A stretch of 64,000 nt of DNA from Scalesia atractyloides (lineage: Eukaryota > Streptophyta > Magnoliopsida > Asterales > Asteraceae): positions 41,986,869 through 42,050,868 of the forward strand of contig CAMTDV010000018.1 in the NCBI GenBank assembly GCA_947069175.1, written 5' to 3'. The notes below the pieces were generated by a model, which saw nothing but the letters and a program-made list of their open reading frames with translations, did not search any database and was not told the origin of the DNA. The translations under genes were made by a program, and so were the position numbers. Numbering within the stretch: position 1 is the first letter of the stretch; every line of letters starts with the position of its first letter. Below are positions 34,844-46,366 of this stretch, piece by piece.

Positions 34844-36808
34844 ACTCAAACCGAAAGTCTTGCATTACTAGCTAAGATAATCGAATATCCAGAACTTGAA
34901 ACTGAAGAATATTCTGAAGCAGTCTTTGATGACGAAGCATTTGAAAAATCTTTTTTGGAGGAATATTATCAACGATTAGAAGAAGAAAATTTGGAGGAAA
35001 TTTCGACTCGAGTTATCAAGGTTCGGTAGTGGAGGAATCATATTTAGAAGTTGTGGAAGTGATAAATGTAGATAAAGAAATGAATGTCGAGAATCTGACT
35101 AAAATCGTTAACAAAGCAATTTGGCCAATCTCAAAGAGGTAGATTCCAATGAAGTCAAGAAGGAGTCCGAGTTTGTGAATAAGTGATCGAGGTTGAAAAG
35201 CCGTGCAATAAATGCACAGAGCCTTGCAGTGAATGTGTCATAAAAGATGAAATTTTGAAAGAAGTTAAAAACCACTCAGACAATTTGAAAAGCAATTATA
35301 ACATAATGAAGAAGCATATGATAAATTGAGCAGAACCATTAAACAATATGGACAAATCAATAGAGAAGATGATAAAACCCAAACGATGATCAAAGCAACC
35401 GTGATGGACAAACAAATGGCAATAAACATTCATTTAAACATGATTGTTGAACTTAAAATGAATTAGAAAAACAAGAATCAAAACAGAAAGGGTAAAATTG
35501 ATCAGTTACTTAACCAGCTCTTATGTCATTGATCATATTCTTCCTAAAATTGAAAAAGAGGAAATGATAAGATCGAAACGAAAAGAGTGTATGTTACAAA
35601 CGAGTTCCACCACCTATGTGGGAAAGTTATGCTAGAATGAAACCTGTAGGGTAGAAATGGAGCTCAATTTAAAACTGAAAACTGAAAAGACTAACAAGCT
35701 GCCTGAGAACATCGACGTAACATGCACTAAATCAGAAGATGACTGTGAAACTGAATTGGAAAAAATGTTGTTAAAAATGTACTTGGAAGTGATTCAGAGA
35801 GTTCAAATTTTGAAAGTGTTGGATCAAGCTTAATGAGTTCTGATTCAAGTTCGCAATTTAGATGTGAGGAGAGATTTTACAAAAATATTGTTCATTGTAA
35901 AAAGAAAATTTAAGTGATGACCCTAATGTAGTTGTCTGCAAAATGAATGGATCTGATAAATTGCATTTTGATGAATCATTTCCGATCTAGAATGTCAATG
36001 TTGATCGTATTGAAAAGATTTTTAAACTTGTTGAAGTTAGTTTTTCGGATCTTGAAAAGAATGTAACCGCGTTTTATTTGAAAACCAAAGAAGATCTATA
36101 ATGATTATTATAAAAAAGGCGGGGATTATCCTGAGAACAGGAGAGAAGGTTTGGGTTTTGAACAAAAGAAAAACAAAGGAAAGTTTCAGAAACAAAATTA
36201 TAAAAAGAAAGTTGACTTTGTTTTTGGAACAAACACTGTCAGTGAGAAGAAGAATATTGGAAAACAATCCAATGATGAATTTAAGATAGAAAAAGAAATT
36301 CGTGAATAGGAAAAGAAAACAAAGGTCTCAGATAATAGGACATGTTTCAAGTCCAATGAAGTTGGACATATTGCATGAAAGCGTCCTAAATCTAAACCTG
36401 TTCACCAAGTTAAGAAATCAACAAAAGATGTGATACTAAAGAAACCTGAGTTTGTGCCTACACAAATTTTAAACTGAAATCTTGAATCCAACAAAGATGT
36501 GAAACAAATAATCACAAAATTTTCAAACTTTAAAAAGGAGAATCATCAAATAAAATTAAGAAAAAGGATTCAAAACTTTATACAAAGAAGGTATTTCTAA
36601 GGCACAAACCTGGGTAGAAAAAGCAAAACCATCTTTTGATGTTTCAAAATCAACAACTGTTCTAGTAAAACCAAAAGATAAAATTGAATAAAAAAATGGA
36701 TAGTGTGTTGAAGTTAAGAAGGAAGTTAAGAAGGAAGTTAAGGTTCCAACATTTTATATTCTAAACCCACCCAAGACCGAGAAGGATTGGGTTTCACTGT
36801 TTAAGTGA
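34844..36808 (+). pseudogene. F gag C-terminal half
   Basis: This region is broken by many frameshifts and stops but is recognisable by comparison with A, B and C: SLALLAKII near 34850, CNKCTEPCSEC-like cysteines near 35205, a spaced acidic stretch, a knuckle CFKSNEVGHIA in which the second Cys is replaced (near 36345), and the terminal WVSLFK then TGA at 36806. It starts abruptly at the inferred T LTR boundary, where the capsid half and the first knuckle are missing. Confidence 0.75.
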
Positions 36809-36909
36809 TCTCTTATTAACATGTGCAAGGACTCCCGAGGTCAATTATATCGAAATGGATCATGGACAGTGGAGCTTCTCGTCACATGACATGAATGATA
36901 GCTTTGCTC
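36809..36909 (+). pseudogene. F protease start
   Basis: After the gag stop comes a VQGLP-like segment and the active site KWIMDSGASRHMT (36862-36895). The frame is then cut by D/E in the codons after the active site and resumes at 51883. In F this frame is offset from gag, unlike in A. Confidence 0.82.
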
Positions 36910-37335
36910 TGTAGGTCCGTTGAATGGATCGTTCAGGTTCTAATTTGGCAAACCTAAGGTAAATGTGTGGAATCCGTTTACATAGGCGACATTATAGACT
37001 TGTTTGTTACTATTTTAACACCGTTTCATTGATTAGTAAACGTTACAGATCCTGGAAACACTTGGACAGAGCTTCGCCGTCCAGTACACAAAATCTCTGA
37101 TTCTTACAAATGAGAACACAACTAACCTATATATAGTGGAACAAGTTCCCCTGAAATGGTCCTTGGCCAAGTTCAGCCGAACTTGTCCTCCATATGGCAA
37201 GTTCGGGCAAACTTGTCAACCACATGACAAGTTCGGGCGAACTTGTTCCCAGACATACATATTCTTCGACATTTCGCTCATAAATATAGATTCGATATTA
37301 CACGATGACGTAGGCAACAAACATATGCATCAACA
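36910..37335 (-). repeat. D outer LTR, 3' copy
   Basis: 426 bases, TG to CA. Three palindromes at 37168, 37198 and 37228, exactly 30 bases apart, lie upstream of TATATATA (37128-37135) on the minus strand. A purine tract (minus AAGGGAGAGTC) follows at 37336-37346. Confidence 0.92.
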
Positions 37336-38279
37336 GACTCTCCCTTGGATGTTGCCGTAGTCATCATTCTTCATTTAAGTTCCTGAGTCTTTAATGTTCT
37401 CTTGATCTTTATTTCTTGAATAACTTTAACTTCCTTGATCTTCATAGCATCTACAATCCTTTTCTCTTTTCTTCTTGAGCTTGTCTTGATAAAACTTTAA
37501 TCACCATGCTCCCCCTTGCTTTGAGCTTTATGTTATCTTCAATCAACGTGTTTTATCCAACTCCCCTTTAAATACTATTTTCAGTTTCAAAGTTCCTCGT
37601 ACATTCAAATAAACATTTGAGATTCAAACTTTGCAATCTCAAAACATTGTCATTTCAAATTTTAATCATCTTATCAATTTTAAACCCATCAATTATTCAA
37701 GTCCAAATTAATGACCTTGAATATCTGATTTATGTATCAAGTTCAACTTAATGATCTTGATTAAACATTTTGATACAAACTGATGTTTTTATTCAAATGT
37801 AAGTTTCAAGTTAATGAACTTTTATACCTTTCAGATCAATTTTCAAAAGTTTTAGATTTTGTTTAGCAACCCTAGACTTTGAAAATCAGCTTTTTATCAT
37901 TAGTGGTCGAAACTAAAAGATAATATAATCTTATAGTTTTTATGAAAAGAATAACAAACACTAACTATGTACAAACACATTTACAAACATATTTTTGTTG
38001 AGTTTGTGTTAAAGGATCATATCAGTTTTTTATACACATCACAAGTACCATTGACCTCTTCATGACACTAAGTTTTAAACAAATATATAGCTAGATTGTC
38101 GATATATTTGTCCTCTTAAACTTCAACACATTTCTCAATTGTTCCAAGATATGTTAGGTAGAATTAATAAACTTGACTTAACTATGGTTCCCATCTCAGA
38201 ATATACTCTCGTATCAAGATTCCCTAAATTTCGTCTTACATGTGAGTATAGCGTAATTGTTATCTGTATCTGGGTTATG
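37336..38279 (-). other. D/E 3' non-coding region, left part
   Basis: Non-coding, with purine tracts near 37503 and 37559 in addition to the tract at the LTR. It is shared with the conserved 3' blocks of A, B and C and is interrupted by C at GGGTTATGCGAAG. Confidence 0.7.
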
Positions 38280-38284
38280 CGAAG

Positions 38285-38708
38285 TGTAGGAACGTCCACG
38301 ATTAGCACGGGAACCTAAATTTGTTATCTATTGTCCGATTAGGCGGAAACTAATGACAAGTTAACCAAATAACAAGAATTACTCATTTAAATGTTGTTTC
38401 ATTGATCAAAAGTTCAATACATTTGAGAACCGGATCCGACATAGCTTCGTCGTCTCTGTGCCAAAATCTCTCCAAGTTACAAATGAATCAACATGACACC
38501 TATTTATAGGATGTGAAGTTCGCTGGTAAGGGATTGAAGTTTGGGCGAACTCGACTATGTCAAGTTCGGCCGAACTTGACTTCTCTAAAACCATGACAAG
38601 CGAACTTGACTCCTAACTCACATAAATACGCCTTATTTCTAACAGATTAAGCCCTATTCACTCAGACTCAATACATAATGACGTAGGCAACATACATATG
38701 CACCAACA
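38285..38708 (-). repeat. C 3' LTR
   Basis: 424 bases, TG to CA. Palindromes at 38536-38553 and 38561-38578 lie upstream of TATAAATA (minus strand, 38501-38508). A purine tract (minus TAAGGGGGAATC) abuts at 38709-38720. Confidence 0.92.
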
Positions 38709-40730
38709 GATTCCCCCTTAGATGTTGCCGTAATCATTGACTTTTAAAATCTGCTGAGTCTTTCGATCTTTAGATCTCGAATAAACTTTAACGTCTTGAT
38801 CTTTATATCCTCTTCCTTTTTCTTGAGCTTTGTCTTGATAAAACTTTTAATCAACATGCTTCCCCTAGCTTTAAGCTCTCCACCTTGCTTTAAGCTTTCA
38901 GAATCTTCAATCTTTGCTTTATCAACTCCCCCTCAATCTTTACTACTTGTCTAAATACTTTCCGATATTCAAATAAACATTTCAGATTCAATACTTTGAA
39001 AATTTGTATCATCAACATTTCAAGCTTTACTCTTCTCACAAACTTTGGTTGATTCAAGATCAACTTAATGATCTTGAATACATTTAACGTTTAAGACCTT
39101 TGTTCTCTTAAAAATTTCCAATTATGAAATCCACTTGGTTGACCAAGTCCAAGTTAATGACCTTGGTTAACCAATTTCATTTACCAAGTCCAAATTAATG
39201 ACCTCGGTTTGAAACCGTTGTAGTTGAACCAATATTTTCTTCAAATTTTAAAGTTTCAATTTTATGAACTTTTCAACACTTTAAATCATTTTTGGTTTTT
39301 CACAGATGACATCAAGATTTTCACTATTATAGCACCTTACCAGACTTTGAAGAACCGTTTTCCATCATTGGCTTGTTGAAACTAATGAAAAAAAAATCTT
39401 TTTGAATTTTAGAAAGTTTATGCTAAAACACACTGAAATTTTTTTTGATTTTTATTTGAAAAACAATTTAAAGAAGGTAAACTATGTACAAACATATTTA
39501 CAGACATATTTTTGTGAACTCGTGTCTAAGGATCATATAAGTTGATTGAGACATATCACCAGTACCGTTGACCTTTTGAGACTTTAAGTTTTAAACTCGT
39601 TTACTTAGATTGTCCATATGTTTGTCCACTTAAACTTTACCACGATTCTCAACTGTTCCAAGATATGTTAAGATATGATTTATGAAACTTGACTTAACTG
39701 TGTTTCCCACTTCTTGAATATACTCCCGAATCCAGATTCCCTAGATTTCATCTTACAGGTGAATATAGCGTAGTTGATATCTGTCTTTGGGATAATTCGA
39801 GGCATTGAGAGCTCAGGTTAGTACTACCATACAGACAAAGAGATGAAGGATCGTCTTTAAGGTGTGTTCCACTTAAGGAATCTTTTAAGCATTGCAAATG
39901 ATTAGATCTATCGATTCTTTTCAAATTTTGCATGCTAATTTGGGTTTAGCAAAGCATTATAGAAGTTCTAGGCTATTGCTTCCGCAAAATCAGAAGAACC
40001 TGTATAGTACCCCAGATATCAATCATCTATAAAGACCTCATATCTCAGAATCAGGCAACCCTTCAATCGAAATTTCGGAGTACTAAGTCCATATATCCAA
40101 GAGATGTTAATCCACAAGATTTAAGCAGTTGTGAAATTTAGTTTATATCTCAGAAACAATTTACTGAACGTGTAAAGCCTATCAACACATCCACAGTAAG
40201 ACTCGTTTATCACTTTAAACTTTACAATTCTTTAGCATACTGTGATAATCCACTGATGTACTATCATTTCCTTTTGTGACACCGAATTCTTTTTGTGTTT
40301 TTCCATGTTTTCGTTCTTTTTGAAAATTTTCATATGTTTTTGATTTTTCTAGAAATATTTCTTACTCCCCCTAAATCAAAAACATATTTTTTGAATTTTA
40401 GGTTTTAATAAATACAATACTAAAGAGATAACAAACCAATGAGGATCACGAGAACTCGTCGTCCGATCCTATTTTCCAACATCTTCATCTACACCTGTTT
40501 TAACAAATAAAACCTATTAAAATTTCTTTTAACATGAAAGTATAATTCGTTCAAAGATGTGGATTTGCAAAATTTTCCAACATTCTTTTTCGACTTTTTC
40601 TTTTTCAACACTTGTAGTTTCAAAACGAACAATGATTAAGACATTCTAGATAAGTTAAAAACTCATGGAGCTCCGCTATCCTGTATCAACTTTGATAGAG
40701 TGGATCTTGGAACTCCTGCACACAAAGTAA
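38709..40730 (-). other. C 3' region with protease remnant
   Basis: Below the gag stop (minus strand) come TGTGCAGG and a short protease segment ending at GATAGCGGAGC, the coding of DSGA, near 40670. Pol homology then ends, apart from the last pol codons (GSDDEFS) near 40460. The rest is the conserved non-coding block, with purine tracts near 40365, 38925 and 38860 and the GATAAT...ACTATC hairpin segment at 40244-40265. Confidence 0.75.
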
Positions 40731-43700
40731 CTATTTGAATAAGGAAACCCAAACCTTTTTGGTTTTGGATTTGACATGATAAGCATCATAAACATCTTCA
40801 AAATCATCATCATATTCAAAATCAACATCAAACATTTCATCCAATGTCGATTCTGAAAACGTTTTGTCCTTTTTTTTCTTTGTCTGTTTGATTACTGACT
40901 CAGTTGATTTGACATTTTTTGTTTTGTCAGAAACAGACTTTTGTTTTTCTGATGATGAAAACTTTTTCTTAGCAACCCAGGAGTGTAGCTTGCTTCTTGC
41001 TTTCTTAATATAGAACCTAGAATCTTTATTTTCATTTAATTTTGAAGTTTCACCTTTTTTCAAAAATTGAGTTTTCAAACCTTGAACTCGTTTTAGGTTT
41101 CACTTCGTCTTTAGATTCATAGTTTCTATTTGATTCTGCGACAGGTTTCACAATCACTGGTTGTTTTTGCTTTTCATTATTTGACACAGATTTTCTTCGT
41201 GGAACACAAGCTTTAGATTTAGACACTTGGGAGCAATATGACCAACAATATTGCATTTAAAGCAAGTCCTATTATCAGAAACATTTCCACTAGTGGGTTT
41301 CACTCCACTTGGGGACTTGGTTTTAGCCTTGTCCTGAAGTTCTTTCTCCTTTTTAAATTCATCATTCGATTTCTTACTGATCATGCCTTCTTATTGGAAC
41401 GTATTCGTCCCATACACAAACTTCATGTGTTTACCTTTGTATTCATGAAATGGCGACTTCTGGTTCCTTCTCGGCTCATCTTCATTTTCCTCCAAACCCA
41501 ATCCTGCTCTCCTGTTCTTTGGAAAATCACCACCAAACTTTTTATAATTGTTAGCATTCCTTTTGGGTTTCGAGTAAAATCTTTTCTCGTTTTTCTCAAG
41601 ATCATCTGATGAAACTTCTATAAGTTTGAAAAATTTATCAAGTTGATCCTCTTTCACATTCCGAATCGGAAAACTATCATCGAAGTATAATCTATTAGAT
41701 TCCTTAATCTTGTACATGACAACATTAGGATCATCACTTAGATCATGTTCTGATAATGTATCGTCATCTTCAGCTCGTGATTCCAAGTTTTTCGAACTTG
41801 ATTTGGCACTTTCAGAGCTTCCTTCATCAGAATCATTTCCCAACACATTTTTAACCACATTTTTTACCACCGCTTCATTGTCACCATTTGATTTCTTAAA
41901 GTCTATGTCAATGTTCTTAGGCAATTTATATTTCATTTCTGATAAGAGTAAAAGATTAAATGCCTTTTCAATCTCATCATCTTTCTTGCATGAATAACTT
42001 GCAAGAAGTGGTAGAGGAACATTCCGTATTCTTTACGCTTTTATTTATCACCATTTTCCTCCGATTTAATCATAGGTAAAATGTGATCTATGACATAAGC
42101 GTTTGTAGTGTAACTTTTCAGCAATTGTCTTACCCTTTATGTTTCTATCTTTATGTCATGAAGCTTACGCTTTGTTTTAGCAATGGTGTTAATGTACATG
42201 TTAATTGCTTTTTGTTTTTCAATTACTGTGGCATTTAACATATTTACATTAGCACTGAGTTCAAGATTAGATTTTTCGACATTTTTATATGTGCCTTTCA
42301 TTTTGTCATAAGCTTCCTTCATAGTTCTGTAATCATAACAAAAATTTTCGTTGTGTACAGTCAGTTCTCTTATGACTTTGATCTTTTCAATACAAGACTC
42401 ACAAGGATTTGCGCACTTTGTTCAAGGTTTTTCAATCTCCACAACTTCCTTTTCAGACACACTTACCTCAGATTTTACCTTTTCAGCCTTTGATTTCAAT
42501 GCTTCTTGCCTTTGCATTTCAAGGTAAGCTATTTCTTCTTCCTCAGCTCTCTACATATATCCTTCCAGAATTGCATTCTCTAGAGCAACATCAACATACG
42601 ATGTCTCAGATTCATCCACTACCTCTGCCATCATAGCAACACCTCTTCTTTCCGATGTATCTGTTCCAGTCAAAACCATCTTCTTCATGTGTAACACCAA
42701 GAGCTTGTTCGGTTGTCTTTGTAGATTTATCTTCTACTTCGACTTGTGTTCTTTTCGGATATGGCTTATATTGAAGATCTTTCTTGTAGTACTCATTGTT
42801 ACTGCCAAAAGGATTTTGGTTTCCCCTTGCTTCTTGATTGTTGCATTCACGTTTGAAGTGTCCCTTTTGTCGACACCTGAAGCATGTGACTTTTGACTTG
42901 TCAAATCCAAGCTTGTTGCTTGAATTACCAATATCCCTTCCAGTGAGGGCCACAAACTTGGTAACTCTCCTGATGATAGATGCTAGACTCCACTTTATAT
43001 CCATCAGCTCCAACTCTTCTTCGTCCACCTGATCATAATCTTCAGCGGTCTTTTCCGGATTACCGATCTATCTAGCAACAAGACTTTCATATGATTCTAG
43101 AACAGTAGAAAGAAGTGCTATGTGCTGTTTGGCCACATTTTTAGGAAATACATTTTTCAAATCGAATGCCATGTTGCACTTGAAAACATTTGAATCAGAA
43201 CTAGATTGGTTTGTCTAATGCGACTGATTGTTCTGATTTTTGAATGAAGAGCTTGAACTAGCACTCGTATATCCAGCATATGGAGAACTCTGATTTTGAG
43301 AAGAATTCATATTTGCACTTAATGCTGTTTGATTTTTCGGACTCTGAATCGGAGTATCTTGAACACCTCCTTTGTAATAAACACCAACATCTTGAACAAC
43401 ATTAGCATTCTTTGATTTTGCAATCTTCATCAATTCCATTTCATGACCTTCTAATTTGTCGATAAAAGATGACAATTTGAAATGTCTCCAAGATGGACTG
43501 TTCTTTAGAATCATCAGATACGTTGTCTATTCTCCTTCAGGAAGTGCATCGGCCAATTTCTCTATTTCTTCTTCATTAGATCTTTTGATACCATGTCTTC
43601 GCATCTAGACCATGAGGTGACAATATCTATCGATCATCTGCTTCATCGTCTCACCTTTGATCATCGTGAAGATCTCGAACTCTTTCTTAATCAAGGCCTT

Positions 43701-44139
43701 TTTGCTTTTGATCATTTCATCACTTCCTTTGAATTTTTTACATAGAGAGTGCCACAATTCTTGCAAAGTATCATATTCTGGCAATAATATCAAGATATCT
43801 TCCTTCACTGATTGTTGTAACAAGCTGATCATTCTTTTCTCTGCGACATAATTTTCTTTGTCAGCCAGTGAAAACATGTTCAGCGGAAGGTCTTGATCAC
43901 GCTCATCTTTTGGCCACTTGTAACCATATTCAACTGCAACACAGCTGTTGAATTGATTTGCTTGTATCTATTTCACAAATTTTTCTTTCCACCCTTCAAA
44001 TTCGTCCATATTCATAAGCTTTGGCGGTTTTATCGGAGTACCCATTTCGTTGTCGATATTCATCTGGTTTGCCGCCAGAGTATTAGCATTTGATGAAGAA
44101 GCTATTTGTGAGACAAAACACGTTATGGAAATCTTCCAT
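40731..44139 (-). pseudogene. C gag
   Basis: Start ATG at 44139 (MEDFHNVF, like the B start); stop TAG at 40731-40733 after KVWVSLFK. Capsid segments are KFKGSDEMIKSKKALIKKEF and MIDRYCHLMV (43605-43877). Both zinc knuckles are intact: CFRCRQKGHFKREC (near 42880) and CFKCNIVGHIAPKC (near 41260). Between them lie an acidic region and the conserved VMYKIKESNRLYFDDSFPIR stretch. Several frameshifts remain, mainly at the N-terminus and near 42600 and 42000. It is the best preserved gag in the window, which suggests C is among the younger insertions. Confidence 0.88.
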
Positions 44140-44381
44140 TATGACAATATGAAGATTTATCTGAAAATAGGATCAAAAACACTCGAACCTTGATTAGCAA
44201 TAGACAAGTTCGGTAAAATTTAACTTTTTAATCGACAATATTAACGTATCGGTTTGCTAAAAATTTTTAAAATTATTCGGAAAACTGTGTTTACCAAATT
44301 AGAGCTTTAAACTAGTCTCGTGGATATAAATCTAACGATATATAATGTCCGAGATGTTTTTCGGGATTTTCATGCCTTAGA

Positions 44382-44717
44382 CAAGTTCGGGCGAATTTGT
44401 ATTAGCTTGTGAGACAAGTTCGAGAGAACTTGTGCTAACAAACAATCAGGTTTAACAAGTTCCGACGAACTTATGTGAAATTTCAAGAAAATAGGTAAAT
44501 TCGGTCGAACTTAGAAAGAATTTTCAAGAAAATAACTAAGTTCGAGCGAACTTATGCTAAATTTCAACAAATTTTACATGTTCGGGCGAACTTGATAAAA
44601 TCGAAGAATTTTTACTTGTGTTCGAGCGAACTTGAGGTTAAAACCTTGAAAATCTATCAAGTTCGGGTGAACTTGATTAAAATTCAAAGAATTTTAGTCA
44701 AGTTCGGCCAAAGTGTT
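44382..44717 (-). repeat. C leader palindrome array
   Basis: Nine dyad copies start at 44382, 44415, 44456, 44496, 44537, 44577, 44617, 44659 and 44700: spacing 33, 41, 40, 41, 40, 40, 42, 41. A partial copy is at 44205. The sequence between copies differs, but the period is held within one base over eight copies. Confidence 0.9.
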
Positions 44718-44937
44718 TTGCCAATCATGGTTTTTCGAACTTTTTGCTATCAATTCGTTTGAATTTGATGTCCAAACTCTCAGAGGTTTACCACAAGTGT
44801 GTTTTACATGATATGTTCAAATTTTAGCCAATTTTGTCCATGAAATCTTCAAATATGTGAAAAAATTAAGAAAAAAGATAGAATGGAGTAGAATAAGATA
44901 AATTTTTGTCTTAATTCCAGCAAATTTAGGTATCCAA

Positions 44938-44949
44938 GCTCTGAAACCA
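44938..44949 (-). other. C primer binding site, one mismatch
   Basis: The minus strand reads TGGTTTCAGAGC against the usual TGGTATCAGAGC, two bases inside the 5' LTR. Confidence 0.85.
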
Positions 44950-44951
44950 CT

Positions 44952-45350
44952 TGTAGGAACGTCCACGATTAGCACGCGAACCTTAATTTATTATCTATTG
45001 TCTGATTAGGCGGAAACTAATGACAAGTTAACCAAATAATAAGAATTACTCATTTAAATGTTGATTTCATTGATCTAAAGTTCAATACATTCGAGAACTG
45101 GATCCCACAGAGCTTCGCCGTCTCTGTGCCAAAATCTCTCCAAGTTACAAATGAATCAACAAGAGACCAATTTATAGGAAGTGAAGTTCGCTGGTGAGGG
45201 ATTGAAGTTCGGGCGAACTTGACTTCTCTAAAACCATGACAAGCGAACTTGACTCCTAACTCACACAAATACGCCTTGTTTCTAACAGATTAAACCTATT
45301 CATTCAGACTCAATACATAATGATGTAGGCAACAGACATATGCACCAACA
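44952..45350 (-). repeat. C 5' LTR
   Basis: 399 bases, TG to CA. It has one promoter-proximal palindrome (45204-45221) where the 3' copy has two; exactly one 25-base unit is missing. Confidence 0.92.
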
Positions 45351-45355
45351 CGAAG

Positions 45356-46366
45356 CCTTGAGAGCTCAGGTTAATACCACCGTATCGACAAAGAGATGAA
45401 GGCTTGACTTTAAGGTGTGTTCCAAAAATGGAATCTTTTAAGCACTGCAATTCATTAGATCTTTCGGTTCTTTCAATTTTGCTACAGTTTAGGGTTTTTT
45501 TAGCAAAATCATTATTGAAGTTATAGGCTATTGCTTCTGCAAAATCAGAAGAGCTTGTATAATACTCCAGATATCAATCACCTATAAAGACCTCATATCT
45601 CGGAATCAGGCAATCTCTCAAACGAAATTTCGCAGTACTAAGTCCATATATCCGAGAGATGTTAATCCACAAGTTTAAGCAGTTGTAAAATTTAGTTTAT
45701 ATCCCGGAAACAATCTACTGAACGTGTAAAGCCTACCGACACATCCACAGTAAGACTTGTTTATACTTTTTTAAATTTTACAAATCCGTAGCATACTGTT
45801 ATAGTCCACTGATGTACTATCATTTCCTTTCATCCACAAAACTCTTTTTTCCTTTTTCAATGTTTTTGTACTTTTCGTATTTTATATGTTTTTGGATTTT
45901 CTGAAAACTTTTTCTCCCCCCTAAAATTCAAAATCATATTTTTGGAATTTTTGATTTATAGAAAAATATTAACCAACCAATGAGAGTCACTTCAATTCTC
46001 CATCCATTACTGGTTCACAATTTTCCTTTTAAGCATACTCCCCCTCATAATGACAAAAACCTTGACACTTTTGTGTTTTTTAAAAGATTTATATCCCTGG
46101 ATTTTGTTTGTTCAAAAGTGAGGGTTCTGTGAAATTTTCCAAATTTTCTTTAAAAAATTGTAAAATTTTCAAGTAAACATTATTTGAACCTGTTTTCGAA
46201 AAATTTTCTCCAAAAATTTTCAAAATTTTAAAGTAAACATTATTAGAATGTAATAAGGCCTTTATGTATAACTTGATAACCCGACCTATCTTCAAAGTGT
46301 GCCACAGAACTCCATTCTCAGTAATTTACTTTCATCTCAAAAGTTCCTGCACAAGAATTCAAACAA
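45356..46366 (-). other. D/E 3' non-coding region, right part
   Basis: Continues the conserved block beyond C. It carries the TATAGT...ACTATC hairpin segment at 45800-45821 and a TTTTTGTCATTATGAGGGGG tract near 46040-46060 (minus strand) like the one in B. Just below the gag stop lies GTGCAGGAAC and a very degraded protease remnant (AGAATGGAG, near 46310). No pol. Confidence 0.7.

Larger units (their letters stand above)
38285..45350 (-). mobile_element. C: gag-only (pol-less) Sirevirus-type element
   Basis: C spans 7.1 kb between LTRs at 38285-38708 and 44952-45350, with a perfect CGAAG duplication (38280-38284 and 45351-45355). It has a Met primer site with one change, a very regular palindrome array, a long gag, a protease remnant ending at DSGA, and the conserved 3' non-coding block. 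Pol is missing from the same point as in B. Its LTRs are of the B type, so B and C are two copies of one non-autonomous family in opposite orientation. Confidence 0.92.

Noticed and set aside
37168..37245. Palindromes as heat-shock elements or W-boxes
   Set aside because: The heat-shock element needs TTCNNGAA; here the gap between TTC and GAA is four bases. TTGAC cores flank only some copies.
44382..44717. CRISPR-like array (palindromic repeat with about 23-base spacers)
   Set aside because: The repeats are diverged 18-mers inside a plant retrotransposon leader, the same layout recurs in related elements, and there are no cas genes. It is not CRISPR.
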